This document shows positions 1 to 9,065 of a stretch of DNA of 64,000 nucleotides, one piece after another. The notes beneath the pieces were generated by a model, which saw only the letters and a list, made by a program, of their open reading frames with translations, was not told the DNA's origin and did not search any database. The number at the start of each line of letters is the position of its first letter. Positions within the stretch are counted from its first letter, which is position 1. Both the position numbers and the translations under genes were made by a program. The stretch comes from Tuctoria greenei (lineage: Eukaryota > Streptophyta > Magnoliopsida > Poales > Poaceae). The stretch is from positions 21,966,100 to 22,030,099 of the forward strand of contig JAYESD010000008.1 of NCBI GenBank assembly GCA_036927565.1, written 5' to 3'.

Positions 1-551
1 AGATAGCCTTAGCACGGGTCCGCAGTCCGCCGCCACTTAGACAGGACTGTTCGATGTGATCACCGTGGAACCCGGTTGGGCAACAACAGTCGGGTCACGA
101 ACTCCTCTCCATGCGCCCTGATCGGGGCGTAACTGCTTCCAATTCGGTTGAAGCTTTCTCTCGCCCACGCCGCAATAAAAAGGAGGGAGTCATGGCGTAC
201 AAGATAACAACTCGCAAGTCCGCTCAACTCCTCTGAAATTAATGCACTATCCGATCAGTCAGACGCACGACAGCGAGGGGAAGGTCCTCGACCACCGGCT
301 GCGTGGGGAAGACAATCTTCCCTCGGCCATCCTCACCAAGCCACTGTGCACGGAGCTAAGGTCCTTGCGCAGCCATGTCGTTGTCCTCGTCACAACGCGA
401 AGGTATTTGACCCTAATCCTATCTCTAATCATGTTTTAGTTGATGATAGACTAGGATCTTATGCTACAGTTGATGTGATTGTTTGATCTATGCCTAAGCA
501 CCTTGACTAGCAATCTCTAAGACGTAGTTAAGTTAATCCTAAGTTTAACAT
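1..551 (+). mobile_element. 3' part of a Copia-type LTR, plus orientation
   Basis: The stretch ends in TAACA and is followed directly by an initiator-Met-type primer-binding site, so it is read as the downstream part of a 5' LTR whose start lies left of the window. No credible ORF is present; the small ORF at 242-439 has no recognisable domain. The LTR-to-PBS junction is clear, but the family is not identified. Confidence 0.6.
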
Positions 552-564
552 TGGTATCAGAGCC
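552..564 (+). other. Primer-binding site (tRNA-iMet type) of the first Copia element
   Basis: TGGTATCAGAGCC at 552-564 is the standard plant PBS complementary to the 3' end of initiator tRNA-Met. It sits immediately after the LTR end and fixes the element's orientation as plus. The internal leader that follows (565 to about 720) holds no ORF and is then lost. Confidence 0.75.
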
Positions 565-722
565 ACCTTAGGATTCTGCAAATTGGGTGATTGAGTTTTA
601 ATTATGTTCGAGTTCCAGTTTAAGTTTCGGTTTCACAACAATTAGAAGGAGGGAAGTTTTGGCTTCGGATTCGAACTAAGTAAACTCAAATCAGATAAGA
701 ATCGAAGCAAGTAAGAAGGAAA

Positions 723-1168
723 TTAAGAAAAAGAGGTGTGGATTACTAACCTTAGAGGGCTTGCGGCCTCTTGCCCTTCGGGGCCGCCCACTAGCGTTAA
801 CACGCCGGGCGAGGGAGGCGGCGTAACCCTAGACCGGTGAACCTCTCGGTTGGAGTAGATCATGGAAGGGTGGACCTGTGAACCACTAGATATGCTGTCC
901 TTAAGAGCATCACACGTCGATTTTATTGACGGCGGCACGCTCACGCTCAGGGAACACGCGCACCGGCGATGAACTTGATGGCGACGCCATTCCACCGAAA
1001 CGCGCTAGGTAGGGAAACCCTAACCCTAGTGGCATCCCTCTCAGTGTCGGTCGCGCGATGCGCCTCCCACCGATGGCACGACTTGCACGCCATGGTGGAG
1101 GCCTCGGCGGCGCCGGAGCCTCGCCGTCGGCGGGCTCTCACCCCCCACTCCGTTTCACTCACTCGCAC
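723..1168 (-). pseudogene. Possible first exon of an unrecognised minus-strand gene
   Basis: Reading minus, an ATG in good context (ACCATGGCG, start at 1093) opens a 48-codon frame ending at 947. A second open frame covers 995-723 and ends near a good splice donor (AG|GTTAGT, about 752). Upstream lie a pyrimidine-rich leader with a telo-box-like AAACCCTAA and a TATA box. The composition (GC-rich coding side, AT/GGGCC-rich upstream side) looks like the 5' end of a plant gene or of a transduced gene copy. The protein is not recognised and no domain is visible. The frame change could be a frameshift or a missed intron. It may also be leader sequence of the surrounding retroelement. Confidence 0.3.
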
Positions 1169-1240
1169 TCGCTGTTGGTCGAAGAGAGAGAAGAGGGAGT
1201 GAAGAAATCAGGATTAGGGTTTTGGGGCCGTGTCGGCGGA

Positions 1241-1640
1241 TTTTTATATGGCCCGACATTCACTCTCAGTCGTCCGATTGGGTATCAACAGTCGAGATCT
1301 TCTTATGTCATAAGGCAACAACTCATCTCAGCCGTCGGATCAAAATCCGATGGATCTCAGCTCGGGGCCCATCCGGGCGCCGCTTTTGGGCCGGCTGGGC
1401 TGCCCTTTCTATTTTCTCAGTTTTTTGTTTTTCAGGTGTGGGCTGAATTCGGCCATGGGCTGATTTTTTATGGGCCACGCGCAGAGAATTTTTTCCCATT
1501 TTCTGGGTTAAAGTGTTGGGCCAAGCTAACACAGTGGGCCTTGGACCATTTTTCAAGTGTGGACCTCCTATTTTTTGAGTATTTTCTTGGCATTTTAGTA
1601 TGGGCTGAAGTGCAAATGGGCCACACAAAAAATTATTAAA
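1241..1640 (-). promoter_or_regulatory. Promoter-like block with TATA box for the 723-1168 ORF
   Basis: On the minus strand CATATAAAAA lies at 1250-1241, about 150 bp upstream of the ATG at 1093. Further upstream the block is rich in GGCCCA/TGGGCC motifs, which are common in promoters of plant housekeeping genes, and contains an ATCCGA palindrome-like repeat near 1340-1360. This is compositional evidence only. Confidence 0.35.
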
Positions 1641-1871
1641 TGAAATGAGAATAATTAAGTTATTTTATGTGCAAATTTGTGTGATGATTGTTTAAAAACC
1701 TAAAATCTACTCTTCGAGTTTTTCGCGTTTTATCTCCTCTTTTCCTTTTTGAGTGTATCCAACGTCATCCATCTTTCAATCACCTATACTTACACTTGTA
1801 ATGCTCATTAGTCCCTTTAGTGTTGTCATTAATTATCAAAACCTACAGGGATTAGCCAAGATGCACTTTCA
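1641..1871 (-). mobile_element. Sirevirus-type LTR stub, minus orientation
   Basis: Read minus from 1871, the sequence starts TGAAAGTGCATCTTGGC and continues with a GGTTTTGATAATTAATGACAA-like stretch. That matches the start of the intact Sirevirus LTR at 32568 (TGTAAGTGCATCTAGGA, then GGTTTTGACTAATTGATGACAA). It cuts the neighbouring Copia gag exactly at this point, so it looks like the 5' end of an LTR inserted there. The rest of the element is not recognisable. Confidence 0.5.
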
Positions 1872-2636
1872 GTAGGCTTCTCTTCAGATGTGTCGTGGCC
1901 CCTACCGCGGCCTCCTTGGTTGGAGTTGCCACACCCTCCTCTGCCTCGGGATGAGTTTCCACCCCGGCCAGCAAAGTTGGCGTTCACTTGATATCGATTA
2001 TTTTGACGCTCAAGCCGAGCCTCTGTAGCAACCAACTGTGCAGATCGGATCCATTCTGGTGCTCACATTTTCCGCCCGTGAGTTATACTCTGCATCGAGA
2101 CCTGCGAGTATATAAGAAATGACATCATCATTTTCTAATTGTTTACCTGCTGCAGACATCTCATTTACATATTCTTTCATTTTAGCGAAGTACGTCGGAA
2201 CGAGCATCTTCCATTTCCTTGTGCTTGACAACTTAGCGCGCAAGAACATGACTCACACCCTTAACTGAGATGAGTAGCTCTCTTGAATGTTCTTCCAAAC
2301 TTCATCTGCTGAAGCGCACATCACAACTTGTGCTAGCATTTCCTTTGACAATGTTGAGTTGATGTAGCTCAACAATTTTTGGTCCAGGACCAACCAAGTC
2401 GCATAGTTCGGATTAGGGACTCTCTCACGACTCTTATCAGCTTTCTTGACGAAGATCTCTTCTTCTGGCTTTGTCTTGGATCCATCGATGAAACCATAAA
2501 TTTGGGCGCCATAGATGGCTGACAGCACTTGAGCCTTCCACAAGAGGTAATTATCTTGTGTTAGATTCTCAACATGATGTGTCAAGGTATTGAAACCTGT
2601 CGATCCCGTGGAGGAACTCGACATGGTGCACGACAC
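1872..2636 (-). pseudogene. Copia gag remnant (minus strand)
   Basis: From the ATG at 2636 the protein shows the Copia gag core (LTQDNYLLWKAQVLSAIYG, later WLVLDQKLLSYINSTLSKEM and a VWKNIQESYSSQ segment), then a Gly/Arg-rich tail (GRGGNSSRGRGG). The frame is broken by a stop and frameshift near 2250 and again near 2010-2035. The frame runs into the Sirevirus-like LTR stub at 1871, so the zinc knuckle and all of pol are missing. Its own LTR lies directly upstream at 2649-2929. Non-functional. Confidence 0.8.
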
Positions 2637-2648
2637 CTCCGATTACCA

Positions 2649-2929
2649 TGAAAGTTGAGGAGAAATTGTGCCTTTACCTCAACTGGTGTTACATGTTTAT
2701 ATAGAGAATATAAGTACATAAGATAACCATGGGATGGCTCAGTTGTTCATCTACCATGTACAAGATTTTCAGTTACATCCGATCACCCTATATCTATCTC
2801 TAGGAACATCCAAGCCAATCCACACGATCATTGGTTTTTCTGTTACAATACGATTCTACTCTATTAGCCTACGACCTCTAGTCTTCTTCTAGAAGTTCTA
2901 GTACTCGTGACGGCCTCATACTCGTGACA
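2649..2929 (-). mobile_element. Short Copia LTR (5' LTR of the gag at 1872-2636)
   Basis: Read minus it starts TGTCACGAG at 2929 and ends CTTTCA at 2649, about 281 bp, with a TATATAAAC-like TATA box near 2691-2705. After the end comes TGGTAATCGGAG, a decayed Met-type PBS, and then the gag ATG. The flank at 2930-2934 is CCCTT; the other copy of the target duplication was not found because the element is truncated. Confidence 0.6.
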
Positions 2930-2943
2930 CCCTTGACTGCTAT

Positions 2944-5133
2944 TCATGATACTTCAACGGCGAACTGCTCAAGATCAGTTGAGCTGAGTTCCGGGAGCTT
3001 GTCAACCTCCGGCACAGAAGTTGAATGTCCCACAGCAGGATCTTCAGGTGCCGACTCTAATGCCATTGTGGCATCAGCCGGTAGCTCCGGAGCAGCCTCA
3101 ATCACAGGCTCCATTGCAGGCGCAGGCTTGGATGTCACTGTGGTTGTCTCGACCATTGATTCCGTTACCACATCAATTGTGGGCATCGACGCCTCTGGAG
3201 CTTCAACCGGCGCCTCTGGTGCTAGCTCCAGCATCTCTGCTGTTGGCTCTTGTGTGGCCGCAACTTGCTCTGATGCTTCTTCTTCATGGTCTGGCGCAGC
3301 CATGACATCTCCAGCTGCTGGCGCCGAGCTCATCTGTTGTCAGTTGACTCTGAAACCGCCATGTTGTCCACCATGACCATAGGAGAGGTCGCAGGATCAA
3401 CAGGAGCCCTAGCTAGCGTGGTCTCTACAACCGTGACATTGGCTTGGCTGGATGATGGTGCTGGAGTAATAGCTGCTATCGACACTCTGGAAATAGAGGA
3501 AAAGCAAAATTCCACAAAAAGAAAGAAGCAAGAGGAAAACACAAGTTCAAGTGCCGATCCTTACCTGGGGCTGTTGCAGCTCCAGTCGGCATGAAACCTC
3601 TTCCTTGGACAGCCGGAGTCAGAACCCACCGTCGTCGATGAGGCAAAGGATCCGAACTTTGCCCCAGAAGTCGTGGTGGTCATCGACATCACTACAGCCA
3701 GGACCTCTGGAGCAGCATTGCTCCACTTCCCACAATTCGAGTTATCTTTGGAGAAGATACTTCAGACCCGGAGCTCGCCGATGGCACCGAGACTGGAGTA
3801 GAAGACTTGCTGGACCTAGTGCCCGTTGTAGGCACCGGGTTCGAAGATAACTTCCCAATCCCGAAGCTCACCTTGGGCGCTGGGGATGGGGTTGCGGCTG
3901 CTGGAGGCACAATGACTTCAGGGTTGGGCGAGGCAGTGGCACCGCTTTCGTCAAAGCTGTCCTAACAGAGCTGCCATTAGCTCGAGTCAACTTCCTCTTC
4001 CGACTGGAGGAGTCGACGGGTTGTTTGCCTTTGCCTTGACTTGAGTCAGATTTCTTCTGATTTGGTTTTGCAGGAGCCTTCCCCTTCCCACTGACTTGCA
4101 CAGGTCCGGACCCTCCATGCGGGCAGGGGGCCGAAGCTCCGGGGATCACAATCCCTGCTGGCAGAGTGCTCCTTTGTCGCACCGCAAGACATGTGTCGTC
4201 AAGCAGCAACATAACTTTCTGCAGCTCCCTCCTGACCCCCGGAACAACACACAAAGGCAAGAACTCCACCGTAGGTACAAGGTCATCCATTGATAGAGTT
4301 CCACTGTACAACTTCTGTAGATGGAGCTTCAGGGCCTTCTCATCTAAGTTGGTTCCTAGACCAATGTCAATCCGGAGGAAATCCATTTCTTCGGAGAACG
4401 ACCAAGCTGCAAACTCTCGCTCCTTGAGTGGAGCCCAGCAGTTGGTCAGGAAGTTGCCAAGAACCATCAAAGACATCAGTCCTCCTTCGACCAAGCTCCG
4501 AATTCTTGACAGCACAAGGTTGTACTCTTCTGTCAACTTCGGGAGCACCTCTAAGGAGTCGAACTCCATTGCCGGGAACCCTTCTGGCGGCTCCAATCAA
4601 TCACGACAGTCCACTCGGATAACTACCCTATCGGTCTTCCAGGTCTCCCACTTCCCAGAAGGAAAAGACCTAATGTACTTGTATGGGGGATTCCTACGTC
4701 TTGCGAAGTAGTAGAATCCCAAGAGGCTGTTACCTTTGTCTGTCGCACGAAGCGTGAAGAAGGTCCGGAATAGTGGCACGCAGGGTGGCACACATACCCA
4801 CATCTCACAGAAGTGGACAAAGATCGCCACCAACAAGATTGAGTGAGGGCCGAGGTGCTGCAGTTGGAGGTCGTATAACTCCAGCAGCATTAACAGGAAG
4901 CTGGACACTAGCAGAACCAACCCAACCATGGCGTATGTCGAGAAGTAGACAATGTCGCCAGGACACTCCTTCTTGAACGGGAGCTTGCCGCAGCTAATAG
5001 CATTGTTGAACGAGTCACTCTGCCCGCCCATCAACTTCCGAACGATTGTAAGATCGTTCTCGCTCACAAGCTTGCCCAGGGAAGTCCGAGTTCCATCACT
5101 GCAAAGAGGAGCAAAAGTGGAAGCCCGATGCAA
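2944..5133 (-). pseudogene. Tat-type Gypsy antisense ORF, Transposase_28-like protein
   Basis: The N-terminal part (5133-4600) carries the block typical of grass proteins labelled 'putative gypsy type transposon' (Transposase_28): a LYDLQLQHLGPHSILLVAIF segment, VHFCEMWVCVPPCVPLF, then FYYFARRR and a KWETWK tail. A single in-frame stop at 4597-4599 separates it from a second 240-codon block ending in a Lys/Pro/Ser-rich tail. Further 3' the frame shifts and ends in an Ala/Pro/Glu/Thr-rich region (3333-2944). Good splice signals (CAG|GTAAGG near 3565, TTCCAG near 3494) suggest one intron. Such ORFs run antisense to gag-pol in Tat-lineage Gypsy elements, which fits the plus-oriented LTR at 5598. 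Function unknown; this copy is broken. Confidence 0.7.
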
Positions 5134-5597
5134 GGGTTCAAGCGGAGAGCTCTATGCGCAAGAACATATTGATGCGTAAGAGTTCTCTCCTCTTACACAA
5201 CCTCTCCCTTTATTAAGCCTCTACAATGCTTGGACGACAATTGCATCCGGACCTTGATTACACTCTGCAAAGTTACCTCATCAATTACAAGGGGGTCCAG
5301 GTCCACTTTGCCAAAGAAGTCACACCAAGTAAACCATTGTCATGATGAGAAGTTGGAAACCCAAGGACGGCGGTCTGTCAGGGCTACAGAGATTGCAGTA
5401 GGAACCGATACGAAAATCATATTGGGAACCGATGCCATTCAATTGCGTGAGATACACACATCATGTATCTCACCTGCCAAATCAAGGAGGGTCGTGTGTC
5501 CCAAGAGGAAAGCCAGAGCAGCATCATAGGGAGAGATAGTGGCCCCACCTCTGGCATTGAAATCTCACAATCTCACCAGAGGTGGGCTCGGGGCCAC
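5134..5597 (+). mobile_element. Tat-type internal 3' region with polypurine tract
   Basis: Non-coding stretch between the antisense ORF and the LTR. Near its end an inverted pair, GATAGTGGCCCCACCTCTGG (about 5534-5553) and CCAGAGGTGGGCTCGGGGCC (about 5576-5595), could form a hairpin. The right arm is a GA-rich candidate polypurine tract abutting the LTR start. No other feature is seen. Confidence 0.45.
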
Positions 5598-6374
5598 TAT
5601 CGATACCCTGTATACCAGGTATCCCTTCGTACGTGAAGAAGACGCGCTGAGTTCCACCTTCCAGTATTATGGACTTCCGGAGGCAACACGTATCCCGCAG
5701 TACCGGACCTACCTCCCTCCTTAGGATCGCTCTGGTGCTGCCACGTGTCTTGCAATGCCGGACCTGCCTCCCTCGTTAGGGTGGCTCCAGCGCTGCCATG
5801 TGCCCACAGTGCTAGACCTGCCTTTTCGCTAAGGGAAGCTCCAGTGCTGCCATGTGTCAGGTGTCCGGATCTACGGCTACAACGGGAGGACCCCGGGATC
5901 TTCAACAGTGCGAACATTCAAGAAGCAATAAAGCTATCGTTACAAGACCTGATTAATGCATTATTAACTTCATATTAATGAAGCGATCAGAAGACTATCA
6001 AGACTGGTAACGCTACCATCAAAGCACATTATCACACTATTAATTGCCATTATACATATAGAATGTGTATAGGGTGGTTAATACAGTCGGGGCCACTTGT
6101 TAGGCCTCGGCTCACTGTAACAGCTAGTCCTTAGCGTATAAAAGGGTTGCGCTGCACGCTAGAAGGCATCTGATCTAATCTAATCAAACATTCAACCAGC
6201 TTACGCACTCTCATACATACAACACACCCCGTGGAGTAGGGTATTACGCTTAGGTGGCCCAAACCATGTAAAAATCCTCGTGCCACCTTGCTCTTGGATC
6301 TTGATTAGCGCCCCCCCCTAAGTACGAACCTCCGCGGACTACTTCGTAGTATCGTCGGAAGTGTCGTTGCTACA
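5598..6374 (+). mobile_element. 3' LTR of the Tat-like Gypsy element
   Basis: The LTR is taken from TATCGATACC (a mutated TG start) just after the purine tract to GTTGCTACA at 6374. It contains TATAAAAGG at 6137-6145 followed by an R/U5-like region. It carries three diverged copies of a roughly 60-bp unit with a GCTCCAG(T/C)GCTGCCA(T/C)GTG core around 5730-5860. The 5' LTR and gag-pol are not in the window. Boundaries are inferred because there is no second copy to compare. Confidence 0.55.
6137..6145 (+). promoter_or_regulatory. TATA box of the Tat-like LTR
   Basis: TATAAAAGG, plus strand, followed by an untranslated R/U5-type sequence. It supports plus orientation of this LTR and hence the antisense nature of the ORF at 2944-5133. 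Confidence 0.55.
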
Positions 6375-6482
6375 CTTTGACATTGTTCAACAAAGGACAA
6401 GTGTTAAGCAACTTATAGTCTTGGAAACTCTACAAGATGTACAGTTCGCATCCTGTATTTGCTACACCATGCTTAGTATTAA

Positions 6483-6788
6483 GGCCCCCTTTGACACAAC
6501 TCCACAAAGCTAATTCTCTGGATTCGCTTCTGATTCTCTGGTGAAGTGATTCTGTGGCTGAAAATGAGTCTATATGATTCTCTACAATAAACTCTTACAA
6601 TTAGAACAGTGGATCACTTCACATATTCAGTAGAAGCTATACTTATTTTAGCTTCCATCCCCTTAGTTCATTTCAGAGAAACACTTCACAAAATCAACCA
6701 AGAATCACCTCTTCTGGAAAAAGTGTTTGACATAGCTTCCCTGATTCTGCTTGAGAATCAGCTCCGTGAAGCTTTGCCAAAGGGGGCC
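6483..6788. mobile_element. Tourist-type (PIF/Harbinger) MITE
   Basis: 306 bp with terminal inverted repeats GGCCCCCTTTGACA and TGCCAAAGGGGGCC, flanked by TAA on both sides (6480-6482 and 6789-6791), the target duplication typical of PIF/Harbinger elements. It has no coding capacity; the apparent ORFs at 6609-7008 run across its border. It is inserted in the Copia gag remnant, whose motifs resume on either side. Confidence 0.8.
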
Positions 6789-7142
6789 TAAATGTATCCC
6801 AGAGCTCGTTCTCATCTGTGACTATTATATAAACATCAAAGAGTTTATTGTCAGAAATACTAATGATACATCATCTGGGAACAACATTGACTTTCTTGAA
6901 CTTTGTCTATTCTGCCACAGTCAAAACCTTGAGCTGTGTTTATCCTCAGTTACCCAGAAGATTTTCTGTGATGTAAGCCAAAGTGTGACCTTCACTTGTC
7001 ACCTCTAAAAGTGCATACCGGAGAATTTCTCCGACCTCAATGCATCGACTACAATTGACACATTTAATTCAGAAAATTGCTTAGGATAGGGTTTTTGGAT
7101 TGTAGAAGAATAGGTAATTTACCAATTAATTATGGAAAGAAA

Positions 7143-7184
7143 TTCATGATTGATTCGAAAAGAAATACAAGATCGATTCGGAAA
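7143..7184. repeat. Left part of a degenerate 22-bp tandem array
   Basis: Copies of a unit resembling ATCGATTC(A/G)GAAAGTAAG occur here and continue at 8059-8200. The two parts were contiguous before the solo LTR (7190-8053) inserted. Confidence 0.6.
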
Positions 7185-7189
7185 GTAAG

Positions 7190-8053
7190 TGATGAGTAGG
7201 TTTAGGCCCGATCTTCCGAAAGGTATGTCGATTGGGGTGGAGAACTCGACGTTGATGATCCGCGACACTCGAGCGGTTCGAGTACCCCTGCAATCACTAC
7301 ACCACGGCTCCGTTGGTTATCAACCGTGCTGCACACGCTTGACCTCGCCAAGAAGGCTAATCCCTGCAAGTGCAATCGAGAACACGAGCAAGAACGTAGA
7401 AGACACGATCGGAAATAACGAAATTGGGGTCTCACAAACCGTAGAACGGCGATTTTATTGATCTAAGCAAAACCCACCGAATATGACCGGCGGCTGCAGT
7501 ATTTATAGGCTAGGGTTCGACCAAAACACGATTAGACGCGTCCCTAATGGACTCTTACGGGATACAAGGCCCAAAGGCCCGATTCGGTGGCGCAGCACCG
7601 GACAGAAATCTGGACTCGACTTGTTTCGACGATTCCCAATGACTCCGGAGGAATTTTGAGGTGGGACCAGAACCATTGGAAAGTTTATCTTCTCCTCTTT
7701 CCGTGCATATGTAGAACGTCGAAAACGGAGTCCGTATGCCTCCTGGGCGTCTGTTTTAAGGTGGACTACTCCTGGACTCCGAGTTGAACTCGAGTCCGAG
7801 TTGTAAACTGTTTCCATCTACTTGTGGACGTCCCAGGTGGTTCTCCACGCTCCCAAGGCCTCCTTCCTTCACTTGTTGATCTTTTCCATTATTCCTAATA
7901 ACAATTAAATCATCACATAGCAATCTATTCTCAAACTCACATGCAAAAGAAGTTAAGAACGAATTCACCTGCTGATTTAATAACCGTGCCCGTGCTCTTG
8001 TGATTGGTCCTTGCAGTTCAATGCGCGTCTCTGCTGTTGTGATGTCCTCATCA
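7190..8053 (-). mobile_element. Solo LTR of a Gypsy element with pol tail inside
   Basis: 864 bp bounded by TGATGAG and CTCATCA (inverted ends, TG..CA) and flanked by a perfect 5-bp duplication GTAAG (7185-7189, 8054-8058). The minus strand carries a TATA box (GCCTATAAAT, 7510-7501) and a polyadenylation-like AATAAAA near 7460. Its first 300 bp encode the last residues of a Gypsy polyprotein (see next entry). A single LTR between intact target duplications is the signature of LTR-LTR recombination. Confidence 0.8.
7756..8053 (-). CDS. C-terminal tail of a chromovirus-type polyprotein (partial)
   Basis: Open to a stop at 7756, the tail reads ...ELQGPITRARARLLNQQVNS... followed by CDDLIVIRN. 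The G-P-(M/I)-T-R-A-R-A...LN..V.SFL motif is the common C-terminus of Gypsy chromovirus pol proteins, just after integrase. Being inside the LTR means that in the parent element the ORF ran into the 3' LTR. It has no function on its own. Confidence 0.65.
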
Positions 8054-8058
8054 GTAAG

Positions 8059-8200
8059 CCACAATCGATTCAGAAAGTAAGACAAGATCGATTCAAAAAG
8101 TAGTGCTCGATTGATTCAGAAAGTAAGATACAATCGATTCAAAAGTTAAGGCACTACCGATTCTAAAATGTAGTACACGACATATTCTGAAAGTAATCAA
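8059..8200. repeat. Right part of the degenerate 22-bp tandem array
   Basis: At least five diverged units (for example CAATCGATTCAGAAAGTAAG at 8063) occur in a row up to about 8200, where they merge into Copia LTR/leader sequence. Together with 7143-7184 this makes about seven units. Confidence 0.6.
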
Positions 8201-8844
8201 CACGAGCAAATTGAAATACAAACAGTTTTATGCGTACCAACCTATTGTAGGTGTTGTTGCAGTATTGATGTAACTTGTCTGCTGTACGTGTTGAAGACGA
8301 CAATGCACAACACCGCCTGATTTGGATAGCAAACGAGCTGCGGGGAAGAAGTGAGTAATTGTGCAGAGCGCTTCTCAAAAACCCTATTGCCCTCTCTTGG
8401 TGCAGAATCTCAAAGGCGAGCGATTTCGAAGACCTTCTCTTTCAGTCTTCAGAGCATGCCGGCTCTTGAGATGGAGTAGACCACAATGGTTGCGCAAGGA
8501 CTGAGAGCTGCTAGTTTGAGATTGTGATCCTTTGGCCCTCCACTAATCTGGTATTTATAGAGATAAGAGTCCAATGTGAACAGAGTCCAGTGTGAATACG
8601 ACTATAATATGAACACAACTCCAATGTGAATATATGTCCAATATGTACATGGGTCCGATATGAACACAAGTCCAATGTGAATACAATATCTGTACAGGTT
8701 CTATAAATAAGCTGGTGCAGATCCGATCGGATTCAAACCGACTCGGTCGTCGACACGTCCGTGGTTTAAACTTCCCATATACCAGTAGGTGTCTTTGATA
8801 TTTATTAGGAATTTTAAAGACCCTCAGGGGCTGAAATTCCAACA
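8201..8844 (-). mobile_element. Copia LTR (minus), 5' of the gag at 6375-7184
   Basis: Read minus, it starts TGTTGGAATTTCAGCC at 8844, a common Copia LTR start. It has TATA boxes near 8708-8700 and at 8560-8551 (CTATAAATAC). Between them are about seven 16-bp units of the form GTCCAATGTGAA(T/C)A (8568-8690). The 3' end of the LTR is not resolved because it grades into the 22-bp array. Small ORFs here are not believed. Confidence 0.55.
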
Positions 8845-9065
8845 TGATGATCAAGTCCTTACAGTTTTACTATATTATTTTGCAACTTTGCAAGTTGTAA
8901 CCCTGATCCAGGGTGATTGATACACAAGATGCACAGTGAACTTATAAAAGAAAACACATGGTACATCAGTGGGCGACACAAGGTGCACACTGAATTTTAC
9001 AGACGACGTATATTGTCCACACCTCCACGGTCCACCGGCTGGCTAGGCACGGACACACCAATGGT
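8845..9065. other. Intergenic, nothing recognised
   Basis: Downstream flank of the transporter gene; a 3' UTR may extend here, but no poly(A) signal is clear. Confidence 0.4.

Larger units (their letters stand above)
6375..7184 (-). pseudogene. Copia gag remnant interrupted by a MITE
   Basis: Minus-strand translation in shifting frames gives the Copia gag landmarks ALRSEKFSGMHF, VKVTLWLTS, then LFDVYIIVTDENELWDTF and, on the far side of the MITE, a HGVANTGCELYI...FQDYKLL segment. These match the usual order (EKFxGxHFxRWQ; VDVYxxxTDxxELWDAL; GSELYxxExFxDYKM). Many stops and frameshifts make it non-coding now. The left side ends at the Tat LTR (6374). A Tourist-like MITE occupies 6483-6788. 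Confidence 0.7.

Noticed and set aside
6609..7008. Two short plus-strand ORFs
   Set aside because: They cross the border of the Tourist MITE and a minus-strand gag relic, so they are chance frames.
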